Notes under the pieces: generated by a model | What the model saw: the letters and a program-made list of their open reading frames with translations, nothing else | The model's database searches: none | What the model was told of the DNA's origin: nothing | Assembly: GCA_026874595.1 (NCBI GenBank) | Contig: CM049321.1 | Span: 49,023,297-49,087,296 of the forward strand | Origin: Sipunculus nudus | Lineage: Eukaryota; Annelida; Sipuncula; Golfingiida; Sipunculidae | Direction: 5' to 3' | Length of the DNA stretch: 64,000 nucleotides | Part shown: positions 1-12,369 of the stretch, piece by piece | Layout: each line of letters opens with the position of its first letter | How positions within the stretch are numbered: the stretch's first letter is position 1 | Translations under genes and position numbers: made by a program

Positions 1-189
1 ATTTGAGGATGAACGGACGGACAGACGAACAGAGAGACGGACATGCAGATTACTATAGGGCACCAGGTTATGATTAATAAATACACCCATGGCAGGGTCA
101 ATGCCCTCAGCTCCAGTGGCTATTTCAAGGTAAGTAAATGAAAGAGGTTCTCATAAGCCTTGAATGTTTGAACACAACAGGCTTAGTGA

Positions 190-1460
190 GGCTTAAAATA
201 AACTCACACTCCTTTTGAAAGAGGAGGCCTGTGACCGTAAACCTTGACCTCCTAACCCCAAAATCACCCGAGTTCTTACTTTAGTGGCGGGCCATACATA
301 GGTCAAGTTTGAAATCCATATACCGTTCCAACTGTTTATCGTCTAGAAATAAATTTGGGGATGGACCGACGGACAGACGAACAGAGTATATGCAGATTAC
401 TATAGGGCACCAGGTTATGTTAAATAAATACACCGGGTTTCGGGACATTAGAGAAAACCAGAGCTGAGAAATTAACATGATTGGTGTTATATTTATGGTT
501 TCACAAATAGAAATAAAAAAAAAGTAAAAAATAGAAAATAAATACAGGTGGCGCAACCGGTTTTCAGGAACTGACAAAACTAGACACCGTTAATATTAAA
601 GGCACGATTTAGTGCATAACATTTTTTAATTATCAAGATCCTGAAGGTTTTGTATCAATTTTGTATTTTTTCGGGGGGGGGGGGGGAGGGGGGCGGGGGA
701 TTACAAGCCCCATAGCTCAAAAGATATAAGCAGTGACATACTTTCAGGTTACCAAGGACGCTTTTATTGACCTCCGTGGACGTGTACTTAAAAATTTCTA
801 GGGTCAGTGGTTACGATTTCTGCTTTGCTAATGGACGCCCGGATGGCCGACGGAGTAAGTGCCATTTATTTAGCTCAATTGAATTTCATTCAGCTGAGGT
901 GAAAAATCTATGAAATATATAATAAAATACATGTGGCGCCACCAGTCTTCAAGAACTGATAAAACTGGTCACAATTAATAAACATATAAGGTTTCAGGGT
1001 ACTAGATAACACGAAAATTTAAAAAAATGCTCAAGATAAATTAACACATGAGGTTTCAGGACACTTAATGAAACCAGAGCTGAGAAACTGATACCTTGCT
1101 GCAATAAAGCAGTCTAAAAGTATTGAAAAATTATAAGAAAAAAATGGAAAAAATACAGGTGGCGACAACACTTCAGGAACTGGTGAAACGAGTTATGATC
1201 AATATTCAAGGCAAGATTCATGCTTATCCATACAATTATTATTCAGATACAGTAGATTTCGTATCAATTTGTTATTTAATGTGGGTTGCCGAAACACGTC
1301 CCATAACTCTGAGAATATAGGTAGCAGTGACCTAACGTCAAGTTTTCAAAGAGATTTTTATGGACATCCAAGGGTCTTCAGTTAGAAATTTCTAGGTCCA
1401 GCGGTCATGATTTGTACCCTATTAACGGACATCCGGACGACAGACGACGGAAGGTGATCG
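190..1460 (+). repeat. Partial copies of both dispersed repeat units
   Basis: Contains ccttgacctcctaacccc and ttactttagtggcgggccat (half-site unit), then ggtggcgcaaccgg (547), ggcgccaccagtctt (933), ggtggcgacaacac (1159) and gattagaaatttctaggtcc-type ends (core repeat). No host gene is visible in 1-3000; short ORFs at 1123 and 1382 are repeat-derived. Confidence 0.6.
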
Positions 1461-2999
1461 CCATAGCTCAGATGACCTTCAATAAGTTGAGAGCTAATGT
1501 GGCTGTTCCGAAGTAAGAAAATGAAAGACATTATCAAGAAGAGCCGTGTGTGCCTTCCTTTAATAATCACATAAATAACTCCTTGAAGGGCGAAGGTCAA
1601 AGGTTAGGACCGTGTACCGAAGGGACGCATTTTTGAAACGCCTAATGCAACAAAAGAAATTTGAATCACTGCAATAATAATATCAGGATTTCCCGGGAAA
1701 ATGAAATCGAAATTATTCAGTAGTTCCGTAAGCATTAATATGGTTTCATATGATAATGTGTATGCCTTGTCAACGCATAACAGACTCAGGATATGCTATA
1801 CTTATACCCCTGTATATTGAATCTTTTTTAAGTGCTGGGAAATGATACGATATATATAATAACCAGGATCCAGCTACAGTTGTATTGACGGGATTTCCAA
1901 AGTCATCCCGGTCTATTAAGTGTAGAACAGAAACGTTTCAAGCTTCATGTCTTAAAATATGTACACAGGATATGGCTTAATAACTAAAGCTTGAGGTAGT
2001 ATTGATGTTATGATGAACCAGACTGACCTCCTGGATATTTATATGTCAATTTATAAGGAAAATGTATTTGGTATGAGCTGGTGCAAGTCACTTTTTCATA
2101 AAAGAATCGCTAGGTGGCGCTAACTATGAATCTTGGTACATTTAACCGTGATGACTTGTTGTTTATGGGGTTTATATTCAGTTGACCAAGCGGAACGACC
2201 ATAATATGACTAGCATAAGACTGAGGGTACCCGCATATGACTAAAGGGGGGGGGGGGGGGACCAGCAAAAGACTGAGGGTTGACCAGCATATGACTGGGG
2301 GGGGGGGGGGGGGTGCAACGAATGACTGACGGGAGACCAGTATATAACTGAAGCGGAACAATCATAAGATTGAGCGGGACCATATGACTGCTTCACAAGT
2401 CTAGTGTCAGAAAGGCATCAAAGAAACGTTCAACCAAAGACTTCAGGCAGTTGAAAGGCAAACCATAAAACAAAAATTGTGCAGAGAACCGAAACCCCAG
2501 CCTACGTGGAACGTGTGAAATGCAGTCTTAAAATCTTATAATATTTATAAAATCTTATAAATCGCTAATAATAAAATCTGAAACTTGAACAAAGTACTAG
2601 TCATTGAAAACTCACTAAGGAATGAGAAAATGTACCGAAGCTTAATCAACCCAGGAAATACCTACGATGAGAAGATTCATTAATTATACTTGCATTATCA
2701 TTTTGAAATGTATCCATATTACAGTGTTTGATATATTGCGCACTGCCCTCTATGTAAATATACAATACATGTATATCTAATTATACCCTGCACACAAGAA
2801 TTGCTGGGTGTGTCTGGCAATCTGAAATGAATCGTTGTATTGTTTGGTTGTAGCATTTACTCTAAATTAATCTCCTACAATGATGTCTTATACAGATTTA
2901 TATACTTTCCGAAAAGCTATATAAACTTCCGCTCGTAGCAGCACCAAGTGAGCCCCGGAGTTGTCACATGAGAAGCCGGGTTTTATGTTTAGGACTATA

Positions 3000-3190
3000 T
3001 ACTTAGTCGGTCATATTACCAAAGTGGTCGTGCTAACCGGGTGGTCGTGTAATGGCGGTGGTCGTGTAACCGGTTTGAACGTGTAACCGGGTTGGTCAGG
3101 TTACCGGGGTGTTCGGATTACTGGGGTAGGCGGGTTAACAGGGTGGTCGAATAAGAGGGGTTGTTGGTGTTACAAAAAAATTTATGTTAC
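3000..3190 (+). repeat. Minisatellite, about 17 bp, GTGTAACCGGGGTGGTC type
   Basis: About ten imperfect copies of a unit such as ggtggtcgtgtaaccggg follow each other, with many substitutions. Reverse-complemented it matches the array at 53.9-54.4 kb. Confidence 0.7.
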
Positions 3191-3494
3191 CGGGGTTGTC
3201 GTATCAGACGGGAGGTCATTTTACGGTGAAATTTAAAATGATAAAGAAAAACACGGTACAATTCTTCAGTGGGCATGCCGAGATCTCAGGGCTCGTGTTC
3301 ACTGGTCGTCGCACTCAAGGTTTCCATCTGGCTACGCGTTGTCAGTCGTTCCGATCTTTTTTCTTCCTTCCAAATGTATTGACCATCTGTAATCAAATAA
3401 TGGTTGTTTTATTATTTTATTATGGTCTTCTTGAATCTTTACCCTACTGAGGTGAGCCACATGTGGGAGATGAAAGGTTTGGGATGAGAAGTTA

Positions 3495-3790
3495 CACTGT
3501 TAAAAAATGCACGTAAAATAACGGTGCTTTGCACCGGCAGCAAAGTTGACAGTGCAATGCACCGTTATTTTACGTGCAAAGAAATAACGCAGTGCGTTAA
3601 ATAACGTCGCATTGCACCGTAATTTTACAGCGCTTTGGGACGTAAATAAACGGTGCTTAGCCACGGGAAATAACGGGCATCTGTTATTTTACGGGACAAT
3701 ATGCCGTTATTTTACAGTGCTAAGAGACGTGAATAAAAAGTGATTTAAACTGGAATCAGGGCATTGCACCATTATTTCACGGTGCTTTGA
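3495..3790. repeat. Left terminal and subterminal repeats of the 8-kb transposon
   Basis: After the terminal repeat (3495-3527) there are at least seven copies of a motif like GCACCGTTATTTTACG in alternating orientation, separated by short variable spacers, to about 3790. In CACTA-type elements such subterminal repeats bind the transposase; that function is inferred here. Neighbouring copies can pair into hairpins. Confidence 0.7.
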
Positions 3791-5659
3791 TATGTAGAAT
3801 AACAAAACATTACTTTATAATAAATGAAAGTGCCTTGCACTTGGAGCTATACACTGTTACAGGTTTCCATAATCTTTCTCAAAACGTTTCTGTCTTGTCA
3901 CTCCGGACGAACCCTTTATTTGTATCTGTGTACTTCAGGTTTCTCATAACATGTTTTTTAGATTTTACCAGTACGAACGAAGTCAGACCTCCTTATGATG
4001 ATAGAGTTGTAACTTCCTGTTTGACAGTCAAGTGTCCCGAAAATCAAATCAGGATATCCACAGAGGGAAATGCATCTTGGCTAATTTGGGAAATGGCATT
4101 AAAAATGCATGCTCACACATAATATCACACCACTTCTTTATTGTAAGAAATATTCAACAGATCATCAACATATACAACACGTGTACTTAATGTATATAGT
4201 TATTCAGATTATACTGATCTTCCAAAAGGTATCATTAGGAAGCAAACATATTTAAACATTTTGACCACACTGCATGGCAGTTAAATCGTCTCCAACTAAA
4301 CATATAAAATTTGGCAATTAGTGCAATATTATTATTATTACTATTATGAATGCTGTGTGTTATCTCATTAAAGTTGCTGATCATTTTAACAATGGGGCCC
4401 AAATCTATTTATAATGTATCTTTGAAAAATAGATAAAAGTGCATCAATAAATTTTTAGTGTTGTAAATTAATGGTATCTTTTAAGTAAAAGATGGTCAGA
4501 ACACAAGTCAAACAATTGAAATGGATTTAACTTATGTCACCAAATCTTTCTACAGTAAAGGCATCTACTTTGTGTGAAGCTTCTGATAATGAATTCCAAC
4601 ATAAAGGTCCTTGGTAAATAAATGATTTTTGCATCAATTAAATTCGAACTGGAGGGAGTTGAAGAGAATGCCTACACTGTAACAAGGGTGCAAATGTAAA
4701 CGTTTTTCCATAAAAATAATAAGATAATTACCTGATTTAATTAAGGTACTTAAACACAAGAAATTAAAAGTGAAATAGTCGTTAACTGATTTTTCTATAT
4801 TGTTGATATATTATAGAGGAAAATGCAGCATTAAAACATTAAATCTGACCAACCAGCTCTATTGACAGTGGGAGGGCAGTTAGAGGTGCATTCAATTACC
4901 CCAAAATCAAGAAACCTGAAGGTCTTTTTAGTCCCTTGGGATACTCCAGGGTAAATATCCAAAATGACGCAAAGCAAGTCTCCAGTGGAAGTAGAAATAA
5001 CTTGAATGGGTTGACAGTTTCTGGCCATCCACCATATGTTACAGTGATGTTACAGTCCCCATCTTGAACATTCACAGGTGTTGGAGATCTCATTCCCTGC
5101 ATACAAAATAATAAACAGAAAAGAGAGATTGTAAATGTAAGAAACATGAGAGAAATATGCAAGAATATAGTTCAGTGCAATTATCCCTTTGATTTTTATA
5201 TTTTTTTATATTTTTTTCGAAGTCTGACGCTCTATCAATTTACATTACAGAAAATAAACTTTTGTTCTTTCTTCACAAAATTTAAACAATAACTACAAAA
5301 ATAGTTTTCTTATGGTCAATGGGAACCTTTAGAAGTGAAAATAATTATACATAATTATATCAAATATATCTTTACATTTACATTACAGACAATAACTGGC
5401 CATGATTTTGTTCTATCTCCAGAAAAAATTAACAATTTCAACATTTTTCATTATATATGTATTTACTTAGGTTAAAACTAGGTTAAAACTATCTTTAATA
5501 CTTGCTGAATATATTAACACAAATATAATAGTTTTGAAACAATTACCTCTCCTCCATCTGCAATCCCATATTATCCTTGCATTCTCCAAACAGTGAAGGC
5601 AGTATCCTGTATATAGGAGCTTTGCTTCTGCAAATACAAATACACAGACAATGCATGCA

Positions 5660-5662
<3 letters not shown>

Positions 5663-5719
<57 letters not shown>
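5663..5719. repeat. (TA)n microsatellite
   Basis: Nearly pure TA repeat following tgcatgcatgca, inside the 8-kb transposon. Confidence 0.9.
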
Positions 5720-6982
5720 AATGTGATACGAATCAGTTTAAAAAATCATACTCAATGACTGAAAGTTGATCGATTAATAATCATTTTTTTTCATTTTATG
5801 TGCCATATTATTAACATAAAATCTGTTGTATAGATACCTAAATATTGACAGAGTAAATTAAGCCCAGCAAGTAAGTGAATCACACTGAAAGGTCAAGACT
5901 ATACTTGTTAATACTTATTCACTGCATAAGGATAACATTAATACTGTTTCCTGTTAAGTGCCCATCTTTCTAAAATCTATGAGAGAGTTAGAATATTTCA
6001 TTGGAATAAAGAGACCTCTTTTGAATGTGCATACCTGATCGTGTATGAAAGGTTATGGAAAAAAATACATGATTTGATGATTTAATTATGAAATGTCCTT
6101 TTCCAGAATGATTTCTACAGACAATAGACCTGTAAATGTATTTTTAAAGGCACAAATGAAAGTATGTGTAAATATGAAGTAATTTACAGTAAGGCTATGG
6201 GCCTGGATTTTATTTATTGTAACTGTAAATAATTATATAATGAATATTTGATAACCAGAATATCTGCAATGTTTTATAGGGAGTAAACATGTTTCAAACT
6301 GCATAAAATTAAAAAAAATATCAAATAATCAGCAGGTTTGACAAATGACACTGTAAGGTTAGAGATGGTCAGGTACGCGTGGCTCAGCTCCATCAAGCAG
6401 CAAGCCAAAAAGTTTATTAGAATAAAAATGAATGGAGAGAATAAGAAACAGGCAGGCAAATTTAGGTCAGCATCACTGCTAATGTTCAATATGTAAGATA
6501 CTTGTTTCACAGATTATTAAACTCATCAGCTTATTCAAATTGCCATGGACTTCACAAAAGAAAATATGATCAAATTCAAACTTACCTTGGTGTACCTTTT
6601 CTGCAATGTTCTCTGCTAGGAATTTACCCTGCAACTGCATGCCAGTGTAGTTGTGCACCTTGCACATCTTGCATATGTACTTTGTTCACAGCTCTAAGTT
6701 TGGTAAGGCGTGGAACATTTACGTCATCTTTCCTCTAATCATTGATGCATGTATGGCTCTCTGAACACCTGCATAAGTAGAACAAATTCTAGGAGTATAT
6801 AAAAACAGAACTGATAAACATGAAACCAACGAAAGACAATCTCAGCACCAGGCATATTAATAATATTTACAAAGTAAGTGCAGGTATATAAATTAATAAA
6901 CAAAAGTGCTATATTGCATATAAAAATGGTAAATATTGGGTCAACAAATGTTTTTGCTCAGTGTATAAACAGAAAGGTGCAA

Positions 6983-7197
6983 CAGGGGCAGATCCAGGAT
7001 TTAGGAAAAGGGGGGGGGGGGGTCCAACCCAGGAGGACTAATGAAAATCCTAAAAAAAGGTCATCACATCTGAAAAAGGGGGGGGGGGGTCCAGGCCGCA
7101 AAATTACGTCTAAAACCCCTTAAAAAAGGTTGCTTCAGGTGAAAAAGGGGGGGTCTGGACCCCCTGGATTCCCCCCCCCCCCCTGGATCCGCTTCTG
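6983..7197. mobile_element. 215-bp G-run MITE with TGCAA target duplication
   Basis: Ends are CAGGGGCAGATCCAGG and CCTGGATCCGCTTCTG, an imperfect inverted repeat. TGCAA flanks both sides (6978-6982 and 7198-7202). The inside holds several G-runs of 9 or more and a C-run. Related GGGGCGGATCC-type ends occur at 35.7-36.0 kb and 61.75 kb. It is non-coding and inserted into the 8-kb transposon. Confidence 0.65.
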
Positions 7198-8346
7198 TGC
7201 AAAAACAGCATCACATGTGTACGAGGATTTATAAATAGGAAGCAATATATGCAGTACAGCCTTTATATTACAAAATGATATAACATTTGTAATTGCATTT
7301 ACATATACTAGCTATTATAATATAACAAGGGCTACAGGCATAATGCAAACCTGCGTAATCTTTCCGGGTTCCCTGATAAACTTGACTATTATTTGAAAAG
7401 TTACTATTTCTTAAGGTGTGACAAGTACATGTATAAAGCAAGGACTACCAATTTTTAAGCTTAGTACAAGTATAAATGCGCTCAGTCTGATGCATACTGA
7501 TGGATGAGATGTGGTATACCCCATTACAAAGGCCTATATGTGAGTGAGGGGGTGTCAAAAACCCCATCCAACCCACATTATGAATGGAAATTGCAACCCT
7601 GTACAACAGAGTTGGGGGGGGGGGGGTCTCTGGCAAATTTTCAGTTGAGCAAACCTGGACATAACAGATGGTTTCACTAGGCCTTGCTAGAACAATTTGT
7701 GGGGGGGGGGGGGATCAATGAGCTATGTTTTCCAACAAAAGTTCAATAACAACTTTAGTACTGGTATCAGTGAACGACAGTGACAGAGGTGGTGTCTTCC
7801 CTGTAGCTCAAATGACTTATAGTCAGCTGAGCTAAAAAGGCAGTATATTATTATGTGATGTTTAAACTTACATAATTCCTATTCTTAAGAAATAGGAAAG
7901 TTGCCATGATGGTATCCAAATCATCTTTGAATTTGCCACACTGATGGAAATGCTTGACCATTTTCTAAAACATAAACAGTATTAGGCTGTGCCTTAGCAG
8001 CCTTAATTTTCAGGCTCTCTCTCCCTCTCTCTCTCTCAAAAAGACTGGCTAAAATGTTAGCACTTTGGCTAGCATGGTATGTTTTTTTTTCTTCTAAAAC
8101 ATGTTAAGAAATTTAGGAAATTGTCTCAAAGCTGTTAATTATTTGTTTGGTCTGTGTTTAAGCATCTGTTAAAAATATTTTAAAAAAATATAAAGGGACT
8201 TTGAAATCTTAATTTCTCTGGTTGACATGTAAGTGGGAAAACCTTATTCAAGGCCTCATTTAAAATCTAGTAAATAATTAATTCAAAACTGTTTTCAGTG
8301 GTGCCTTTACCAATATTTCACCTTTAAGGGATATATATATATATAT

Positions 8347-10495
8347 GTCGAGGCCCAGATTAGAATCTGGCCCAATTTAAAACTGGGCCAGCCCAGATCA
8401 AAATTTTGATTTGGACCAGCCCAGATCAAAATTCTAATCTGGGCCAGACCAGTTTTAAACTGGGCCAGCCCAGAATAAAATTTTGATCTGGGCCGGTCCA
8501 GATTAAAATCATGTGGTGAAGACTTCAGGATTTAAATCTGGTCTGGACTGATTTTAAACTGGGCCAGCCAAGATTAGAATTTTGATCTGGGCCGGTCAAG
8601 TTAACAGTCCTGTGGTGGACTGATTTTAAACTGGACCAGCCCAGATCAGAATCCTAATCTACTCCTAGGCTGGCTTCAATTACACTTTATTTATCTAGCT
8701 GGCCTTAAATCAATTAAAAGAATTTGTAAAACATTGCTAGTCAATAACAATTAATATTTTATGAATTTATTTCATATTCTATGAAGATATCATTGGTTGG
8801 ACTCCTGTTATATTTTTTTTTGTAATTTTACCTCTTATGTGAAATGTCTAAAATATAATTATAAAATAATCATGTTAAACATTGGTATTTTACAGCTAAA
8901 AACCACAAATATAGCTTGCAGAACATGTACATTCATTCAACAAACTAAAACAAAATTTAATCACTAATTATTAATATATATGTTACACAATGTTAAGCTT
9001 GTGATCCAAGACCTGTAAATTCAAAATTTTATTTGTTATTAAAAGTTATTTATCATTTATCATAAGTTGGGGTTTTTGGTCTGTGATCTCCCCCGCCCCC
9101 TCCCCACCAGTCACCCATTTAAAAATTTGCTCATATTGTAACATTGGACCTAGAACTAATAACATACTACATAATGAGGGAAGAAGGCCCTGAAACATCT
9201 ATTAAAATACCTGAACTTAAGTCATTGAAATAAGGTGACTGAAATTTAGCAAACAGAAAAATATGTCTCCAGTGTACATAAATTTGGTTTGATATTTGCT
9301 AATTTTTGTGAATTATTAACACGATCATAATGTATTTTGATACAACAGTGGGAACAATATTCACCAACTCAGCATTTTAACTATTGAAGGTAGAGAATAT
9401 ATGTATTGCAGCATTTAACTATCTTCAATTTAGATTAGTTATTAGATTAGCTTTTTTTAAGTTATTAACTCCAAAGTGAAACCTCCACCATGCTTGTAAC
9501 CCTCTGAAATAAAATTCTAAATCCAATTTTCACGCATGTTCACCTCTATTTGAGACTGCCAAATGACAGCAATCATATCATTTTCTCAGCTGTGGATTTT
9601 CTGCTATTGAAAATTACAGTAATGGTATCACAGACTTCTCCCTAGCCCCTTGTAAGGGCACAATGTCATGCTGCTCACCCAAATGTGCATCAAGACTGAT
9701 CATCAAATTTTCTTTGTTCACTTATAAATGAGTAAAGCTGGTATTTAATTATGCATGTGTATAGTTAATTTTACACATGTAATTTTGATATTTAGAACAG
9801 AAAATTATCTCAATTAAGTTGAAAATTTTGATATTAAGTCAAGTAGATGTCTCAGAACTGACACATATTCTAAACTGTGATTAATTATGGTAGTTGGTTT
9901 AGGTGAAGTTCAAATGTGAACTTGCATGATTGAAGAATAGATGAAACCAAAGAAGCACATAACATTTGTTCATTAGCTTTTTCCTCACTAAAATATTTTA
10001 AATGATCTTGTTCATTATGTGTTTTGTGCCCTTCAAAATGGTGTATCTGGAATAAATGTTTACTGTATTATCTGATTTAAGAAGATAAAAATCAAGCTAG
10101 CCTAAGATTTGATAAGGATTCTGATCTGGTTAGGCCCAGTTTAAAAAAAGTCCACCACAGGATTCTAATCTTGACTAGCCCAGATTAAAATTTTGATCTG
10201 GGCTGGTCCAGTTTAAAATCAGTCCACCACATGACTGTTAACTTGACCGACCAAGATCAAAATTCTAATCTGGGCTGGCCCAGTTTAAAATCAGTCCAGA
10301 CCAGATTTAAATCCTGAAGTCTTCACCACATGATTTTAATCTGGACCGGCCCAGATCAAAATTTTAATCTGGTCTGGCCCAGTTTTAAACTAGTCTGGCC
10401 CAGATTAGAATTTTGATCTGGGCCGGTCCAAATCAAAATTTTGATCTGGGCTGGCCCAGTTTTAAATTGGGCCAGATTCTAATCTGGGCCTCGAC
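8347..10495. mobile_element. 2.15-kb foldback element with inverted repeats of about 350 bp
   Basis: Starts GTCGAGGCCCAGATTAGAAT at 8347 and ends with its reverse complement GGGCCTCGAC at 10495. Both arms (about 8347-8690 and 10115-10495) are built from short palindromic modules such as CCCAGATCAAAATTTTGATC, and the order of modules is mirrored, including a unique marker gtggtgaagacttcaggatt and its complement. Both ends abut (AT)n, so the target was probably a TA microsatellite. The 1.4-kb centre shows no ORF. It sits inside the 8-kb transposon and is therefore younger than it. Confidence 0.8.
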
Positions 10496-11098
10496 ATATA
10501 TATATATATATACATGTATATATATATATATATATATATGACATGTATATTTATACCATTCATGCATGATATATATACCCAGACATGGCCAGGTGTGTGT
10601 TTGTGGGTCGGGGGGGGGGGGGGGGGGGGTTGCTTCCTTTTTCCTTATTGGCAATTCCCTGAAACTAAAAAAGACTTAATCATTAATGATAAACATTGGC
10701 ATCAATGCAGGGAATGGGGGTTATATATCCCCCCCCCCACTTTTTTAACAAGGGGGGATTGGTCAATGTAATCATCCCCAACACTGATAATGAGCAAGTA
10801 ACAATTACTTTTACACATATATATTGGACATGTAATATATTAATAATTAGAAAACTTGACTTTGTTTCCATTTCTGAGTTAACTGAAATATAAGGTTATC
10901 TAATAATCTAAACATGGTTTAGAGTTGACATTTAATGGAAACATAAAACCTGCACTTAATTAATATATAATATCAACATCACACAAATGTCACACATTAT
11001 AAAAGGTGTATATATATATATAATATATATACACATATATACATAATATATATTTCCAACTCAATCACTCTTCTACACCTGCCAGTGACAGTCTCTCC

Positions 11099-11122
11099 CC
11101 CCCCCCCCCCCCCCCCCCCCCC
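11099..11122. repeat. Poly(C) run of about 24
   Basis: One of the longest of many G/C homopolymers in the window (others near 2247, 2298, 10610, 38145, 47705, 50286, 53957, 60642). Its length is likely unstable and hard to sequence. Confidence 0.9.
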
Positions 11123-11329
11123 AAATGAGGGAACACATGAACGAGATTGGCCTCGTACCACTATACCATTACCTACGTACCTTATTACACAGTATTAGAA
11201 TAACAACTAACACAGTAAACAGATTTATGCCTACATATTAAAGAAGAATATTTTACCAATGAAGATGCTGGGTAACTTCTGTGACTTTCAGCAGCCAGCA
11301 GACGGACAAAAATGGCTTCTCTTCCCGCC

Positions 11330-11420
11330 GTGGAGTCAAAAGATCCAGGATGTTGACGTCATGAGTGGCCCCGCTGATCACATGACGCGCGGTTTATTTC
11401 ATCTGTACCGTCTGCTTTAC
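11330..11420 (-). promoter_or_regulatory. Promoter-like block at the right end of the 8-kb transposon
   Basis: This is a GC-richer patch just inside the right terminus, upstream of the minus-strand gene remnant. It contains TGACGTCA (a full CRE palindrome, around 11354-11361) and ACACGTGT near 11421. It is the expected place for a transposase promoter reading leftward. Below it the minus strand has a possible donor, TTCATTG/GTAAAA, near 11258. Function is inferred. Confidence 0.35.
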
Positions 11421-11459
11421 ACACGTGTCACACCATTTTCACAGACGCTCATCATTTGA

Positions 11460-11562
11460 CGTTGCATTTGCGCGTTATTCAACGCACAAGAGCGTCTACA
11501 TTGCAAAGCGGCGTTAATTTACAGTCTTATGCGCCGTTATTTTACGGTAATTTTTAACAGTG
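11460..11562. repeat. Right terminal and subterminal repeats of the 8-kb transposon
   Basis: The last 100 bases carry gcgttattcaacg, gcggcgttaatttacag and gcgccgttattttacgg, ending in tttttaacagtg. These are the mirror of the left-end motifs but fewer, so the element ends are asymmetric. Confidence 0.7.
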
Positions 11563-11564
11563 TA

Positions 11565-12040
11565 GGCTTAAAATGTCTACCCAATCTTGATAAAGAAGTG
11601 GGTCCTGTAACCTTGACCTTTGACCTCATGACCCAAAAATAAAAAAAGGGTTCTTACATTATTGGTGGGTCATATGTAAGTCAAAATTGAAACCAATATG
11701 TCGATCCAAACTGAATTTATCCAGAAACAAATATGTGGACAGATGGGCCATGACCTTTGATTTGTGACCCCCAAATCAATCAGGTTCTTCCCCTATAGGC
11801 AGCTCAGCTATATGTGCAAGATGGAAGGTTTGGCTTAAAATGCATCCACAATCTTTTTAAATAACTGGGTACTATGACCTTGACCTTTGACCTCATGAAC
11901 CCAAAATTGAACAGAATCTTTCCCTTTTGGCTGATTAGCAACATCTTGAAGATGGAAGGTTTGCAATGATTCTTTTTAAAGAAATGAGTCCTGTGACCTC
12001 GACCTTTGACCGTTGGACCCAAAAATCGACAAGTCAGCTA
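11565..12040 (+). repeat. Diverged copies of the half-site repeat, right side of the split target
   Basis: Begins ggcttaaaatgtctaccc directly after the transposon and carries tgacctttgacctcatgaccc at about 11616-11636, 11884-11904 and a related copy near 12003. These are the 288-bp-type units also found at 31-33 kb. Left counterparts lie just before 3494. Confidence 0.75.
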
Positions 12041-12369
12041 AATGCGCAAGATTGTTCAATATTCAAGGCAAGATTCATGACAATCCATGCATTAATTATC
12101 AAGATATTGGAGGTTTTGTATCATTTTTTTTATTATTCTGGGGGGTATTTTCAAGCCCCATAGCTCGGAGAATATAGGTCGCAGTGACCTAATTTCAGGT
12201 TTCCAAGGAGATTTTTTATTGACCTCTCTGGATTTTCACTTATAAGTTTCTAGGGCCAGCAGTTACGATTTGTGCCCTGCCAACGGAGAGCCGGACGGCC
12301 GGACACCCGGACGGACAACTGACAAAGCGCCATCCCTATACCTCAGTCTACATACAGTCAGGTGAGCTA

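Larger units (their letters stand above)
5050..7964 (-). pseudogene. Decayed spliced gene inside the 8-kb transposon, family not recognised
   Basis: Minus-strand exons with good splice sites are 7964-7872 (acceptor ttttag, donor TAT/GTAAGT), 6768-6586 (acceptor atgcag, donor CAAG/GTAAGT), 5627-5547 (acceptor tttgcag, donor GAG/GTAATT) and 5096-5050 (acceptor atgcag, stop TAA). The last three join in phase 1 throughout. The 6768-6586 exon has two in-frame stops (TAA and TGA) near the middle, so the gene is broken. Predicted pieces include KMVKHFHQCGKFKDDLDTIM, YICKMCKVHNYTGMQLQ, YTGYCLHCLENARIIWDCRW and NTCECSRWGL. The repeated Cys-x2-Cys pairs suggest a zinc-binding C-terminal region. The first listed exon does not join the second in phase, so an exon is missing or lost between them. 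It may be the transposase gene or a captured host gene; I cannot tell which. Confidence 0.45.
3495..11562. mobile_element. 8.07-kb DNA transposon with CACTG terminal inverted repeats and TA target duplication
   Basis: The left end reads CACTGTTAAAAAATGCACGT and the right end, reverse-complemented, CACTGTTAAAAATTACCGT; both continue into AAAATAACGG, so about 30 bases match. TA flanks both ends (3493-3494 and 11563-11564). The flanks join back together: left gggatgagaagtTA plus right ggcttaaaatg recreates a stretch found intact elsewhere in the window (gggatgaaagtttggctta at 32357-32375). Subterminal CCGTTATTTTAC motifs occur in both orientations. CACTG termini plus subterminal repeats fit the CACTA/EnSpm group, but a 2-bp TA duplication is also seen in other superfamilies, so the family call is inference. 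Confidence 0.8.

Noticed and set aside
4831-5162. Two overlapping ORFs read as one coding exon of the 8-kb transposon
   Set aside because: They are in different frames and need a frameshift. The phase-consistent splice solution instead reaches a stop at 5050. They remain possible only if the terminal exon is different.
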